Counted from the first letter of the stretch, positions 46,656 through 58,330 are shown. The stretch: DNA of 64,000 bases from Haematobia irritans (GCF_050003625.1 NC_134397.1:72023551-72087550); one strand, 5' to 3'. Program-made: numbers and translations. Notes: generated from the letters alone by a model not told the origin.

Positions 46656-48571
46656 ACAAGTATATACGGCCGTAAGTTCGGCCAGGCCGAAGCTTATGTA
46701 CCCTCCATCATGGATTGCGTAGAAACTTATTCTAAACACTGCCATCCACAATCGAATTACTTAAGTTGGGGTAACGCTTGCCGATGACAAGGTATCTTAA
46801 AACCTCCTAACACCATCTCCTAAATTGTATGTAAGTCCATACGTGGTATATATTAAATCAAAAAAGATCGATCCAATACGTATATAATTCAGTTTGACAA
46901 AGTAGACGTAAAATTTTGACAAAATTTTTTACAGAAATAAAATTTTAACAAAATTTTCTATAGAAATAAAATTTTCACAAAATTTTCTCTAGAAATAAGA
47001 TTTTGACAAAATTTTCTGTAGAAATAAAATTTTGGTAGACTATTTTTGGCTCTAGTGGCAACCATGATTATGAACCGATATGGACCAATTTTTGTGTGAT
47101 TGGACCAATTTTGGTATGGTTGTTAGCGACCATATACTAACACCACGTTCCTAATTTGAACCGGATCGGATGAATTTTGCTCCTCCAAGAGGCTCCTGAG
47201 GTCAAATCTGGAGAACGTTTTATATGGGGGCTATATATAATTATGGACCGATATGGACCAATTCTGGCACGCTTGTTAAAGATCATATACTAACACCATG
47301 TTCCAAATTACAACCGGATTGGATGAAATTTGCTTCTCTTGGAGACTTCGCAAGCCAAATCTGGGGATCGGTTCATATGGGGGCTATATATAATTATGAA
47401 CCGATGTGGACCAATTTTTGGATGGTTGTTAGAGACCATATACCAATATCATGTACCAAATTTCAGGCGGATCGGATGAAATTTGCTTCTCTTTGAGGCT
47501 CCGGAACCCAAATCTGGGGATCGGTTTATATGGGCGCTATATATAATTATGGACCGATGTGGACCAATTTTTGCACGGTTATTAGAGACCATATACCAAC
47601 ACCATGTAACAAATTTCAGCCAGATCGGATGCAATTTGCTTCTCTTTTATGCTTCGCAAGCCAAATCTGGAGATCGGTTTATATGGGGTCCATATATAAT
47701 TATGGACCGATGTGGACCAATTTTTGTATGGTTGTTAGAGCCCATATACCAACATCATGTACCGAATTTCAGCCGGATCGGATAAAATTTGCTTCTCTTT
47801 GAGGCTTCGCAAGCCAAATCTGGGGATCGGTTTATATGGGGGCTATACATAATTATGGACCGATATGGACCAATTTTTGCATGTTTGTTAGAGACCATAT
47901 ACCAACATCATGTACCAAATTTCAGCCGGATCGGATGAAATTTTCTTCTCTTTGAGGCTCCGCAAGCCAAATCTGGGGATCGGTTTATATGGGGGCTATA
48001 TATAATTATGGACTGATGTGAACCAATTTTTGCATAGTTGTTAGAGACCAAATACTAACACCATGTACCAAATTTCAGCCGGATCGGATGAAATTTGCTT
48101 CTCTTTTAGGCTCCGCAAGCCAAATCTGGGGATCGGTTTATATGGGGGCTATATATAATTATGGACCGATGTGGACCAATTTTTGCATGGTTGTTAGAGA
48201 CCATATACCAACACCATGTACCAAATTTCGGATGAAATATGCTTCTGTTAGAGGCTCCACAAGCCAAATCTGAGGGTCCCTTTATATGGGGGCTATACGT
48301 AAAAGTGGACCGATATGGCCCATTTTCAATACCATCCGACCTACATCGATAACAACTACTTGTGCCAAGTTTCAAGTCGATAGCTTGTTTCGTTCGGAAG
48401 TTAGCGTGATTTCAACAGACCGACGGACGGACGGACATGCTTAGATCGACTCAGAATTTCACCACGACCAAGAATATATATACTTGATGGGGTCTTAGAG
48501 CAATATTTCGATGTGTTACAAACGGAATGACAAAGTTAATATACCCCCATCCTATGATGGAGGGTATAAAA
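46656..48571 (+). repeat. DINE-like repeat, type B, complete
   Basis: It has the TTCGGCCAGGCCGAA hairpin, a short 29-bp array, nine or so 155-bp units (gatcggtttatatgggggct, aattatggaccgatgtgg), the 3' module and hairpin. The clean order hairpin - array - long units - 3' module makes it the reference copy for the family in this window. Confidence 0.8.
46905..47038 (+). repeat. 29-bp tandem array, short internal block of type-B DINE
   Basis: Four to five units between 'agtagacgtaaaa' and 'ttttggtagactatttttgg'. This is the smallest block and shows the presumed original position of the array inside the element. Confidence 0.85.
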
Positions 48572-48703
48572 AATATGATTTCATTAAGCTGTAGAAAATT
48601 TCGAAAAAAAAGAATAGAATTTAACTATTAGCAAATAACTTTTTCCAATAGAAATAAGTGAAATTTAGCGTTAGTTTAACTACGGAAAATTTTTTTCTGT
48701 GTA

Positions 48704-49009
48704 TTGGATTTATACTATTTGTCCAATTCTGAATGTAATTAAGATTGTCTGCATAATGGGCTTTTCCATCCGTTCAAATCAAAATTGGAGGGTATGTGAG
48801 TTTTGGTCCAGGGAAGCCACTAAATTGGATTATTCGATTACTCCACAAATTTACCTGTCATATCAATAATTTTGTCCAACAAGGGTCGTCAGAAATTTAT
48901 TGGGGATTTTTGTGAGGAATTTTTGTTATAAGTGGAAATTTTTGGGGATAAACGCCAGACAAATACTGACAACATTGAAACTAGCTTCGAAAACGTATTT
49001 TTAAGCTAA
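48704..49009. other. Unassigned interval
   Basis: A few G-rich words (attggggatttttg, 48898-48960) recall the hAT MITE at 42795, but no ends are recognisable. Confidence 0.35.
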
Positions 49010-49608
49010 GAGTTACTATCATTTTGGTAAAGGCTTTTTCCTGTTTGCTTACGATCAGCCATTATGGAATGGTTAGAATGCCCGTTGGCCCGATTTCTAA
49101 ACCAATATATTTTTTTTTTAACAGGACGCTTTTTTAACATACGTCCCCACTTTGGTGATTTTGAGGAGTGGTATATTTAGAAGGTTGAAACTTGGAACGT
49201 GGATACCTCTTTGTAAAAAATAAATCTACGAACTTATCTTAAGACTAGAGGTGTGTGCGTGATAGAGGTGTACACGTGAGTAATATTTTGCTCACGCACA
49301 CTCACGACGGAGAAATCTTATTCACGCACACTCACGTACGATATTTTTTGGTAGGACTCAAGCACGCTCACGAATAGAAAATTTGTACTCACGCACGAAA
49401 ATCTTTTAAATGTCGTGACTCACGAAAAATATCGTGACTCACGAAAAATATCGTGACTCACGAAAAATATCGTGACTCACGAAAAATATCGTGACTCACC
49501 AAAAATGTCGTGACTCACGAATAATTTTATGAGTAATTTACCTATAGAACCTGATTGAAAACATGAGTATGATTAAAATCGAAAGCGTTATAAAACTCTT
49601 TACACCTA
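49010..49608 (+). repeat. Duplicated segment, copy 1
   Basis: The first 240 bp (TATCATTTTGGTAAAGGCTT to 'agactagaggtgtgtg') recur at 50795-51030. They include an A-box-like piece (tatggaatggttagaatgcccg). What follows is rich in CGTGAGT/ACTCACG and contains a 19-bp tandem repeat. Confidence 0.75.
49413..49526 (+). repeat. 19-bp tandem repeat with six TGACTCA sites
   Basis: The unit TCGTGACTCACGAAAAATA starts at 49413, 49432, 49451, 49470, 49489 and 49508. Each holds the 13-bp palindrome TCGTGACTCACGA (slightly altered in the fifth), whose core TGACTCA equals the AP-1 consensus. Confidence 0.85.
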
Positions 49609-50792
49609 AAGGGTGATACGGTCAAAATTTGGTCAAGGGAAAACGCGTGTAAATTGGTGAAATCGTTTATTTCAAAAATCAAATTAAATTTCTTTTTCAA
49701 GTTCAATTAGTATAAAATTCAGGAAAAATATTCAGTTAGGCTTTCGCTTTTCCAAATCCGAATTGCCGGGCCTCACGCTTGACACCTGCCATCAGATTTT
49801 GTACAGCCACCTTGTCCACTTTCTTCGCCGCAGAAAGCCAGTTTGCCTTGAACTGCTGCTCGCCATTAGCAGTTTTTTGGTCTCTCCGCTTGACAATAGT
49901 CCAGTATTTCTCAATTGGGCGGAGCTCTGGCGTGTTGGGAGGGTTCGTGTCCTTGGGAACCATCTGCACGTTCTTGGCGGCGTACCACTCCATGGCCTTT
50001 TTACCGTAATGGCTAGATGCCAAATCCGGCCAAAACAGTACGGAACAACCGTGTTTCTTCAGGAAAGGCAGCAGACGTTTATTCAAACACTCTTTTACGT
50101 AAATTTCTTGGTTGACAGTCCCGGAAGCTATGAAAATGCTGCTTTTCTTGTGCTTGAAAATATCTGCTACCTTTCCCCTTCCTTTTGCCGTATAAAACTC
50201 CTGTCCCGGAAGCTGCTTGTAGTCGGCTTTGACGTAGGTTTCGTCGTCCATTACCACGCAGTCAAACTTCGTCAGCATCGTCGTGTACAGCCTCCGGGAT
50301 CGCGCTTTGACCGTCGTATTTTGTTTATCATCTCGATTTGGAGTCACTACCTTCTTGTAAGTCGATAGTCCGGCTCGGTTTTTGGCTCGATGCACGGTTG
50401 TAGACGATACACCCAGCTTATTTGCGTCATCTCGAAGAGAGAGGTTAGGGTTTCGCTTGAAACTACCGCCCGATCCAGACTTCCTGGCTGTCGACAAACG
50501 TTCCCCAAACACTCTAATTACACTTGTAACGGTTGATTTGGCAACTTTTAGCGATATTGCCAGCTTTGCGTGCGAGTAACTCGGATTTTCGCGATGCGCG
50601 AGCAAAATTTTGATACGCTGCTCTTCTTGCTTGGACGGCATTTTGACAACTGAAGAGTGAATTCCAAAATCAAAATAGGAGCAACATTCTACACACACAC
50701 CTTCAAAATGAAGGGTGTTCAGGTTTTTTAAATGCAAAATTGAAAGAAATACGTCAAGTTTATATTGACCAAATTTTGACCGTATCACCCTT
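49609..50792 (-). mobile_element. DD37E Tc1/mariner transposon, apparently intact
   Basis: Terminal inverted repeats of 28 bp (49609-49636 and 50765-50792, beginning AAGGGTGATACGGTC) are identical. The left flank is TA; the right flank is TG, but the sister segment at 49010 reads TA at the same place, so a single substitution explains it. The 1184-bp element carries one uninterrupted transposase gene. All structural parts needed for an autonomous element appear present. Confidence 0.9.
49736..50641 (-). CDS. Tc1/mariner transposase, DD37E family
   Basis: The 301-residue protein would bind the TIRs and carry out cut-and-paste transposition in the nucleus. I start at the ATG at 50641 because MPSKQEEQR is the typical beginning; an upstream in-frame extension to 50788 runs into the TIR and is not credible. 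Residues about 8-48 and 68-90 form two helix-turn-helix domains (KLAISLKVAKSTVTSVIRVF; LSLRDDANKLGVSSTTVHRA). The catalytic residues are D132 in VVMDDETYV, D206 in LFWPDLASSHYG and E244 in LRPIEKYW; 37 residues separate the last two, giving DD37E as in mosquito ITmD37E elements. No stop or frameshift breaks the frame. Length is slightly below the usual 330-350 residues. A basic segment KRRDQK (251-256) may help nuclear entry (inference). Expression cannot be judged from sequence. Confidence 0.9.
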   Translation of the reverse strand: MPSKQEEQRIKILLAHRENPSYSHAKLAISLKVAKSTVTSVIRVFGERLSTARKSGSGGSFKRNPNLSLRDDANKLGVSSTTVHRAKNRAGLSTYKKVVTPNRDDKQNTTVKARSRRLYTTMLTKFDCVVMDDETYVKADYKQLPGQEFYTAKGRGKVADIFKHKKSSIFIASGTVNQEIYVKECLNKRLLPFLKKHGCSVLFWPDLASSHYGKKAMEWYAAKNVQMVPKDTNPPNTPELRPIEKYWTIVKRRDQKTANGEQQFKANWLSAAKKVDKVAVQNLMAGVKREARQFGFGKAKA

Positions 50793-50794
50793 TG

Positions 50795-51489
50795 CTATCA
50801 TTTTGGTAAAGGTTTTTTCCTGTTTGCTTACGAAAGAGATCAGCCATTATGGAATGGTTAGAATGCCCGTTGGCCCGATTTCTAAACCAATATTTTTTTA
50901 ACAGGACGCTTTTTTACCATACGTCCCCACTTTGGCGATTTTGAGAAGTGGTATATTCAGAAGGTTAAAACTTGCAACGTGGATACCTCTTTGTAAAAAA
51001 TAAATCTACGAAGTTATCTTAAGACTAGAGGTGTGTGACACGAAATTTTCGTGACACGCGTGAATTACGTGAGTCGTGAAAAAAATTTGAAAGAACTCTC
51101 GTGAATGTGTGTGAATGGGACTAAAATGAATATGTCGTGCGTGAGCGTGCGTGAGAAATAAAATCGGTTCGTGAGTGTGCGTGAATAAAATTTCTGCAAA
51201 ATCACGCTCACGAAAAAAAATCAATATTTAATTCATACTCGTATGTAAACTGAAATTAATTTAGCTCTCGAACTATATTCTATTTTTGAATTTTGTTACC
51301 TTTGCTGATTTCCGTTTGGAAAATATCGTGAGTCTCGTGAATTTGTCGTGAATCAAGTGAATTGTCGTGAATCATGCGTGAGTGTGAGTCTTAAAAAGTA
51401 GTTTGTGCGTGAGTACTGGTTTTAATTTCGTGAATGTGCGTGAGTGGGATTGGCTACCATACGTATCGTGCGTGAGCGTGCGTGAATAA
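50795..51489 (+). repeat. Duplicated segment, copy 2, with CGTGAGT-rich DNA
   Basis: The first 240 bp repeat 49010-49252. The rest (51036-51489) is a low-complexity mix of CGTGAGT, GTGCGTGAG and TCGTGAATC words on the plus strand, the complement of those in copy 1. The 19-bp array is absent here. Confidence 0.75.
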
Positions 51490-52023
51490 ACAAATCTGGG
51501 CATCGGTTTATATGGGGGCTACATATAATTATGAACCAATTCTTGCATGGTTGTTAGAGACCATATACTAACACCACGTACCAAATTTCAACCGAATCGG
51601 GTGAATTTTGCTCGTCCATGAGGCTCCGGAGGTCAAATCTGGGGATCGATTTATATGGTGGCTATATATAATTATAGGCCGATGTGGAGCAATTTTTGTG
51701 TAGTTGTTAGAGACCATATATTAACACCACGTACCAAATTTCAACCGAATCGAATGAATTTTGCTCATCCATGAGACTCCGGAGGTCAAATCTGAGGATC
51801 GGTTTATATGGGGGCTATATATAATTATACACCTATGTGGAGCAATTTTTGTGTAGTTGTTAGATACCATATACTTACACCATATAGCAAATTTCAGCAG
51901 GATCGGATGAAATGTGCTTTTCTTAGAGGCTCCGTAAGCCAAATCTGGTGATCGGTTTATATGGGGGCTATATATAATTGTGGACCGATATGGACCAATT
52001 TTTGCATGGTTGTTAGAGACTAA
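51490..52023 (+). repeat. DINE-like repeat, type B, internal fragment
   Basis: About three and a half units with 'atcggtttatatgggggct'. Both ends are missing. This is the last dispersed repeat before the actin gene. Confidence 0.7.
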
Positions 52024-52428
52024 TGTACAACGTGCAGTCTGTAGGGTAAAACATCAGCCTTTGGCCGCATTAACACTTTGAACATATTTGGATTGGTTGT
52101 ACTTATTGGCGTTAACTAATTTAATCAATTATTTTAGTTTTGTTTCGGTGACAAACATACACACATTTTAAAATACATTCACACACACTCACAGCCAAAA
52201 TTAAGACAATGAGATAAATGGTCTTTGTGGCCATTGTTTGTATGTGTGTGAGTTAATATGGTACAAGGGAAAATGAGAATATTCTGCAAATCGAATGAAT
52301 CCGTGGGCATAAGGTCTGTTTGTATGTGTTTGTGATGATCCCTGTGCTTTGGTATTGGTGATAATGCTGCATTGTTTATTTTGAGAATGAATTACGCGTA
52401 GAGGTAAATGGCCAAATAAAACGGCTCT
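52024..52428. other. Upstream region of the actin gene
   Basis: Free of dispersed repeats. Contains CA-rich words (52150-52200) and a 'ggccaaataaaacgg' stretch at 52410-52424 that loosely resembles a CArG-type box but does not fit the ten-base consensus. Regulatory role is presumed only from position. Confidence 0.35.
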
Positions 52429-52435
52429 TATAAAG
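52429..52435 (+). promoter_or_regulatory. Candidate TATA box of the actin gene
   Basis: TATAAAG stands in repeat-free DNA 4.15 kb upstream of the actin ATG. Transcription would begin about 52460. Muscle actin genes of flies have a TATA box and a short untranslated first exon. No other equally good candidate with a nearby donor was seen, but the window is AT-rich, so cDNA evidence would be needed. Confidence 0.45.
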
Positions 52436-52459
52436 GCTAAACTACTTTAGAGTGAATCT

Positions 52460-52565
52460 ATTTGTTGTTGAGTGTAGACGGCAACAAGGATCCTTCGATC
52501 GATTCAAATAGAACCAAAGAAAAAAGAATTCTATTTCAATTTCCTTTTTTTGTTGGCCGAAAAGG
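52460..52565 (+). other. Candidate untranslated exon 1 of the actin gene
   Basis: From the expected start near 52460 to a plausible donor AAAAG|GTGAAT (GT at 52566-52567). It contains no ATG in a good context and would be the 5' UTR exon joined to the acceptor at 56564. Confidence 0.35.
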
Positions 52566-53073
52566 TGAATATTTTTAATTTTTTTTTTGCAAGTGAAATA
52601 AGAAACAGAAAAAAAAACAAAACAGAAAGCAAATGGATTAAGGAACTATTGGACAAGAAAGGATAATACACTGAGTGTTTAAACAAAAGGATAATGTGAA
52701 AAAATATCTGAAATAAGAAGAAGAAGAAGAAATTGAAACAACAAAATGCAAAAATAATTTTTAAAATAAGTGAACGATTTAAAAATACATTTATTTCATT
52801 GAAAATAAATTTAAAAATATCATGGCTTTTTCTATAGCCCCAATAATCTCGATGATGCTGAACTTTGAAATTTTCGAAATGTGTATCAAATTTCTAACCA
52901 CTCTAAATGGATATTTTTTTTGTTAATGCAAATTATGCAATGTGTTAAACTCAACATAACCTATGAAAAATGTGATCCAACTTTGAAGTGAAGTTATGCT
53001 ATGGATTATAAAAGCCATTTATTTGAATTAACCATTAAAATTAAAAAAAAAATATTAAATAATCTTGGAATCT

Positions 53074-53083
53074 CTAAAAATAG
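53074..53083 (+). promoter_or_regulatory. MEF2 consensus site
   Basis: CTAAAAATAG fits the MEF2 consensus YTAWWWWTAR exactly and lies in the first intron of a muscle gene. Fly muscle actin genes are known MEF2 targets. Chance occurrence in AT-rich DNA cannot be excluded. Confidence 0.45.
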
Positions 53084-53264
53084 TTTTACAAAATATTTTA
53101 ATATTTTTATATGGAACTGAAACTTAATGGAAAAGTTATTTAAACAGGCCATTGATTTGTTTGTGATTCCAATTAAGTTTTTTTTTTTAATTTGAGTGCG
53201 AAAAGAAAGAAATAAAAATTAATTTATATGAAAGCCACTGAATATTATATTGAAGTTGAAAATT

Positions 53265-53950
53265 AGTCAATACTATTTAGTGGTTCTGAAGAAAAATTAA
53301 TTTATTTAAAAAATCGAGGATCCATAATTAATAAAAAATTAATTAATGATTTTATATATATTTTTTTATTTTCGAATTTGTTTCACAAATTTTCAAGTCG
53401 GATTAATGAAAATCACTCAATACTAATAAGTGGTTATAAAAAAAAATTAATTAGATTAAAAATTAAAGCCCCATAATATAAAAAAAGAATTAAGGAAAAT
53501 TAGTCTATACTATTTATTGGTTCTGAAAAAACCATTAATTAATTTATTTACAAATCAAGGATCCATAATTAAAAAAAGATTACAAATGATTCTATATATT
53601 ACTTCTTTTGTATTTTCGAATTTGGATTAAAGTTCGATTTAACGAAAATCAGTCAATACTAATTAGTGGTTATAAAACTATTAATTAGATTAAAAATTAA
53701 AGACCCATAATATAAAAATTAGAGAATTAATAATTTTAAATTATTTATTTTTTTTTATTTTATAATTTGGATCACAAATTTTCAAGTCGGATTAATGAAA
53801 ATCAGTAAATACTATTTAGTAGTTATGAAAACATTTAATTAAATTAAAAATCAGAAAGAAACATTATTTAAAAATTTTGTGAATTATTGACTTTAATTTT
53901 TTATTTTCTAATTTAGATCACAATTTTTCAAGTTGCTGTCTGATACACAT
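53265..53950 (+). repeat. Degenerate ~150-bp tandem repeat in the actin intron
   Basis: The anchor AGTCAATACTATTTAGTGGT or close variants occurs at 53265, 53415, 53502, 53651 and 53804, giving spacings of 150, 87, 149 and 153. Other shared words are 'ttttcaagtcggattaatga' and 'ccataat'. No coding capacity. Confidence 0.7.
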
Positions 53951-54959
53951 TTTGATCAAAGAAAGTTTGGTAGAAAAATTTCCAGGTTATCGGAAACTAA
54001 ATAATTTTGCTTTTGAAAATATCATTTCATCATTAGAATTTTTTAGAAATGGAACAGACTTGTAGTTTGCAATTGTAAATTAACAACATTTTTAAAATGA
54101 TACTACTACAGGATTTTCTTCATAATAAAGAACGTATCCAGATATATATGAGTAATTTCAATAAATATAAAAAAGAAAATTTAATAAGTGCTAGTTATAA
54201 AATACAAAAAAATAGAATTTAGGAATCCCACAGAATATTCAACGAAATTTTAATGAAAAATACTAAAAAAAAACAAAAAGAAAAATATCACTATATAAAA
54301 TTTCATCGTGGGGAATTTTAGTGTGAATAGAGGCAATAAGGCATTATGCAACCCATGGGAGGAGTAACTTCATCATCCATTACTATGTAATGACATAGTT
54401 CATGTGCTTGAGAGTGAGCTAAGGGTGTAAGCTTAGACACATATACCGTTTAGAGGTCTAAGAATTCCATATAAAAAAAATGGATCTAGGGAGGTATATA
54501 AATAATTGAGGCTGATAAGGTGAAGAAGTTTCCCGATTGCTATTATTTCAACTGAAGGCTTCTGCAAAAAATTGCAATTTTTTCAAGCCATGTCGTTGTT
54601 TGAATCTAATGCACTCGTAATGTTAGAAACATTTCAGAACTTCTCCAAATGGTGTCACAATGTCTGGCACATTATTTGGACTCACGTGCGAGAAATATTT
54701 AACTTTCGCTTTGAAATAAAAATGGAATTGTTAAGAGCACAATATTTCACTAGAATAATAAGAAAAGATTCTGAGGTTAGGGCTTAGCCTCCTCCAGAAA
54801 AATTTTAGCAACCCCCTCCCAGAATTTATTGCTGCATTTTATATAGGAGGCTATAGACCCCTCTCCAACTATAAATTGTCTAGATACCTTTAGTCATTTA
54901 TCATATATTTCTTAAGAAATTTCACCTTAAAGCATTCTCATATAAAAGAGAAACCCAAG

Positions 54960-55930
54960 AGGAAGTATATTGTTCTCTATTAGTTGAATGGTAAATTATA
55001 CTAAAATCTTACCACAGTAGTATGAGACTTCATAATCTCCCACAATTTCCAAAGAAATTAGATTTCAATGTCTTGCCACAAAAAAGAGAAACTTAAGAAA
55101 AAACATGGAGTTCTCTTAGGCAGTCATATTGGTAGAATTTCATTTATATTTAAGTGAGAGATTAGCAGCAGTGCGTTCCCATAATGAATAGAAATTTCAG
55201 AAAAAGAGATTATGGGTATGGATTTCTCTTAGCTAGCCACAATAGGTGAATGGTGATTTTCACATATATTTTAGTAGGAGATTAGCAGCAGTAAATGATT
55301 ATTTTTGAATTTTAGAAATTTTATTTCAATGTCTTCCCATAAAGAAAGGAAACTTAAGAAGGGTTTTAGACGATGCAATAATTGCATGCAATAATTGCAC
55401 GCAATTCTTGTTTGTAGGCAAGCGGGGTAGAGAAGCAAAGGGGGTAGAAAAAATTTCATGTTTTCCGTTCCTCTTGCAATTTTTTGACATTTCTGAAACT
55501 TGAAATTTCAAGCGATTGCATGAAAAATTTCAACGTATAAATGCTGAAGTTTTTAAGAAGCAACTTTAAAAGAGAATACAAAAAATTGCACGCAACCAAT
55601 TGCATCGTCTAAAACCCCTCTAAGAAAAAACATGGAGTTCTCTTTATCAACCAAATTAGATGAATGATGAGAGATTATCAGCAAAGAGTTCTCTCAGCTA
55701 GCCAAAGAAATTTGGCCTCAATGCGTTCCCATAAAGAAGAGAAATTTAAGAAAAAAGCTTTAAGCTCTCTTAGGCAGTCATATTAGGTGAATGGCGAATT
55801 TCAATAATATTTAGAGGAGAGATTATCAGCATGGAGTTCTCATAGGTAGCCACATTGGTTGAATGGGGGAATTTCACTTACATTTAAGTGAGAGATTAGC
55901 AGCAGTAAAAGACTATTCTTGAATTTTAGA
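54960..55930 (+). repeat. Second degenerate tandem repeat in the actin intron
   Basis: Words such as 'gagttctcttaggcagtcat', 'gagagattagcagcagt' and 'cccataaagaagagaaa' recur four to six times with spacings of roughly 110 to 200 bp. One unit is interrupted by the MITE at 55359-55620. Confidence 0.65.
55359..55620. mobile_element. MITE in the actin intron with TAAG flanks
   Basis: Inverted ends share GGGTTTTAGACGATGCAAT and, further in, TTGC(A/G)TGCAAT. TAAG flanks both sides (55355-55358, 55621-55624). The sister unit at 55091-55110 (acttaagaaaaaacatggag) shows the uninterrupted site. 262 bp, no ORF. The superfamily is not clear from a four-base duplication. Confidence 0.75.
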
Positions 55931-56578
55931 ATATTTTTTCAAACATCAAAGACGATTTATTTTTTTTTTAACGAAAAATAAATCTTTGTTAATGGTAGCC
56001 GAAATTTGTTTGGCATAAAAAAAAAACAAAAACAACGCAAGAAAACTTCTTTGGCCTAAAATTGCATTGCAAAAGAAATTAATTTTCTGTGTGTGGAATG
56101 TTAGTTAAAATCAAACTGAAATTATAGAAAACCTATAAAAAATAAGTTTTAGATATTCATAGCACACTCATTACGTGTTTCACTTGAAGTCAAATTTTCT
56201 TTGTGAAAAATATAATTTTTTGGTAGAACTATATTTTGTGTGGCATTTTTGCATCAAAAATGGTTGCGATCCTCATATAAAAATTTGATATTATCGGGTA
56301 TTGAATATTCTTCTACGGCGTTCATCAATTAAATTTGGATAATAAATAATTGCATTTTTGTAGTATGTATGATTTTCTAACAATTACAACAAAAAAACTC
56401 TATTTCGGTATTTTTACATCAAAAGTCTCTCAATTTCTTCTCCATTAAAATGAGATATTTTCTTTTATATTTTGTTTATCTCGCCCTGCCTGTATTATCT
56501 CAAGTTTGTTTTTAGCATACTCTATAATCTCTCTTTCTCTCTCTCTCTCTGTTTGATTTTACAGACACTCTAAAGTAA

Positions 56579-57718
<1,140 letters not shown>

Positions 57719-58330
57719 ATCTTTTCGCCGGCAAAAGATTTCGACAAGCCCGCTTAGCCAAGACCAAAACCTCACTAAATTTATTTTATTTATATATTTA
57801 TATATACGATTATATATTAACAACAACAACAATAAGAACAACATTCAACCACCATCTAAACCAACAACAACTAGAAGAAGAACAACAACAGCACACATCC
57901 ACAAAATATTTTTTTTATGATTTTTAGTTCTATTCGAATGGGGAGATTAACCCATTCGGTACCAATACCAAAACCACCACCACCACTACAAACTACGACA
58001 ACAAAGCACCAACATCAAATACAAATTTTTAATGAAATTTAACATTTTTTAGTTTATAACCTTAAAATGTTTATTTTCTAATGCGGCCCTGCGATGCGGT
58101 AGCAATGAGGGATGGGCGGGCCTTAAGCTTTACAGCTTGGTCTCACTGCCCGCTTGTGCCAATTCCAAAGGGCTATGAGTTGTAAAGTGTTTCATTTTAA
58201 TTAAGATTTTACATGTTTTTATTTTTTCATAATATTTTTGAATACTTAAGATCATCTTTGGAGAAATAATAAAGGAAAAACAAAAAAAAGAAACAATTCT
58301 AAATAAATAAAAAAGTCAGAAAACAAATGA
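57719..58330 (+). other. Actin 3' UTR with poly-A signals
   Basis: AATAAA occurs at 58268-58273 and again, overlapping, at 58302-58311, giving a 3' UTR of about 570 to 610 bases. It has CAACAA-type repeats and a GC-rich island near 58083-58165 in which GCGGG (58117) and CCCGC (58150) could pair. The end point is a prediction. Confidence 0.6.

Larger units (their letters stand above)
46286..48701. mobile_element. MITE family I, split by a DINE-like element
   Basis: Left end CACCGAAAAAAAGTG at 46286 and right end TTTTTTTCTGTG at 48701 are inverted, TA on both sides (46284-46285, 48702-48703). The inserted type-B DINE occupies 46656-48571; without it the MITE is about 500 bp. Non-coding. Unassigned sequence lies at 45899-46285. 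Confidence 0.6.
52566..56564 (+). other. Actin leader intron
   Basis: The 3' splice site is clear: a long TC-rich tract (56530-56551) followed by TTTTACAG ending at 56564. The 5' boundary is inferred. The intron is non-coding and holds two degenerate tandem repeats (53265-53950 and about 54960-55930), one MITE (55359-55620) and a perfect MEF2-type site (53074-53083). None of the DINE, SINE or 29-bp families occurs in it. Confidence 0.6.

Noticed and set aside
49763..50368. 201-codon plus-strand ORF opposite the DD37E transposase
   Set aside because: It is the antisense reading of the transposase gene, which has all catalytic motifs on the other strand.
49010..51030. The flanking 240-bp direct repeats as LTRs of a retrotransposon
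   Set aside because: They lack TG...CA ends, a primer-binding site or gag/pol between them; the interior is low-complexity DNA and a DNA transposon.
52410..52424. CArG box in front of the actin TATA box
   Set aside because: 'ccaaataaaacgg' has seven A/T bases interrupted relative to the CC(A/T)6GG consensus and does not fit it.
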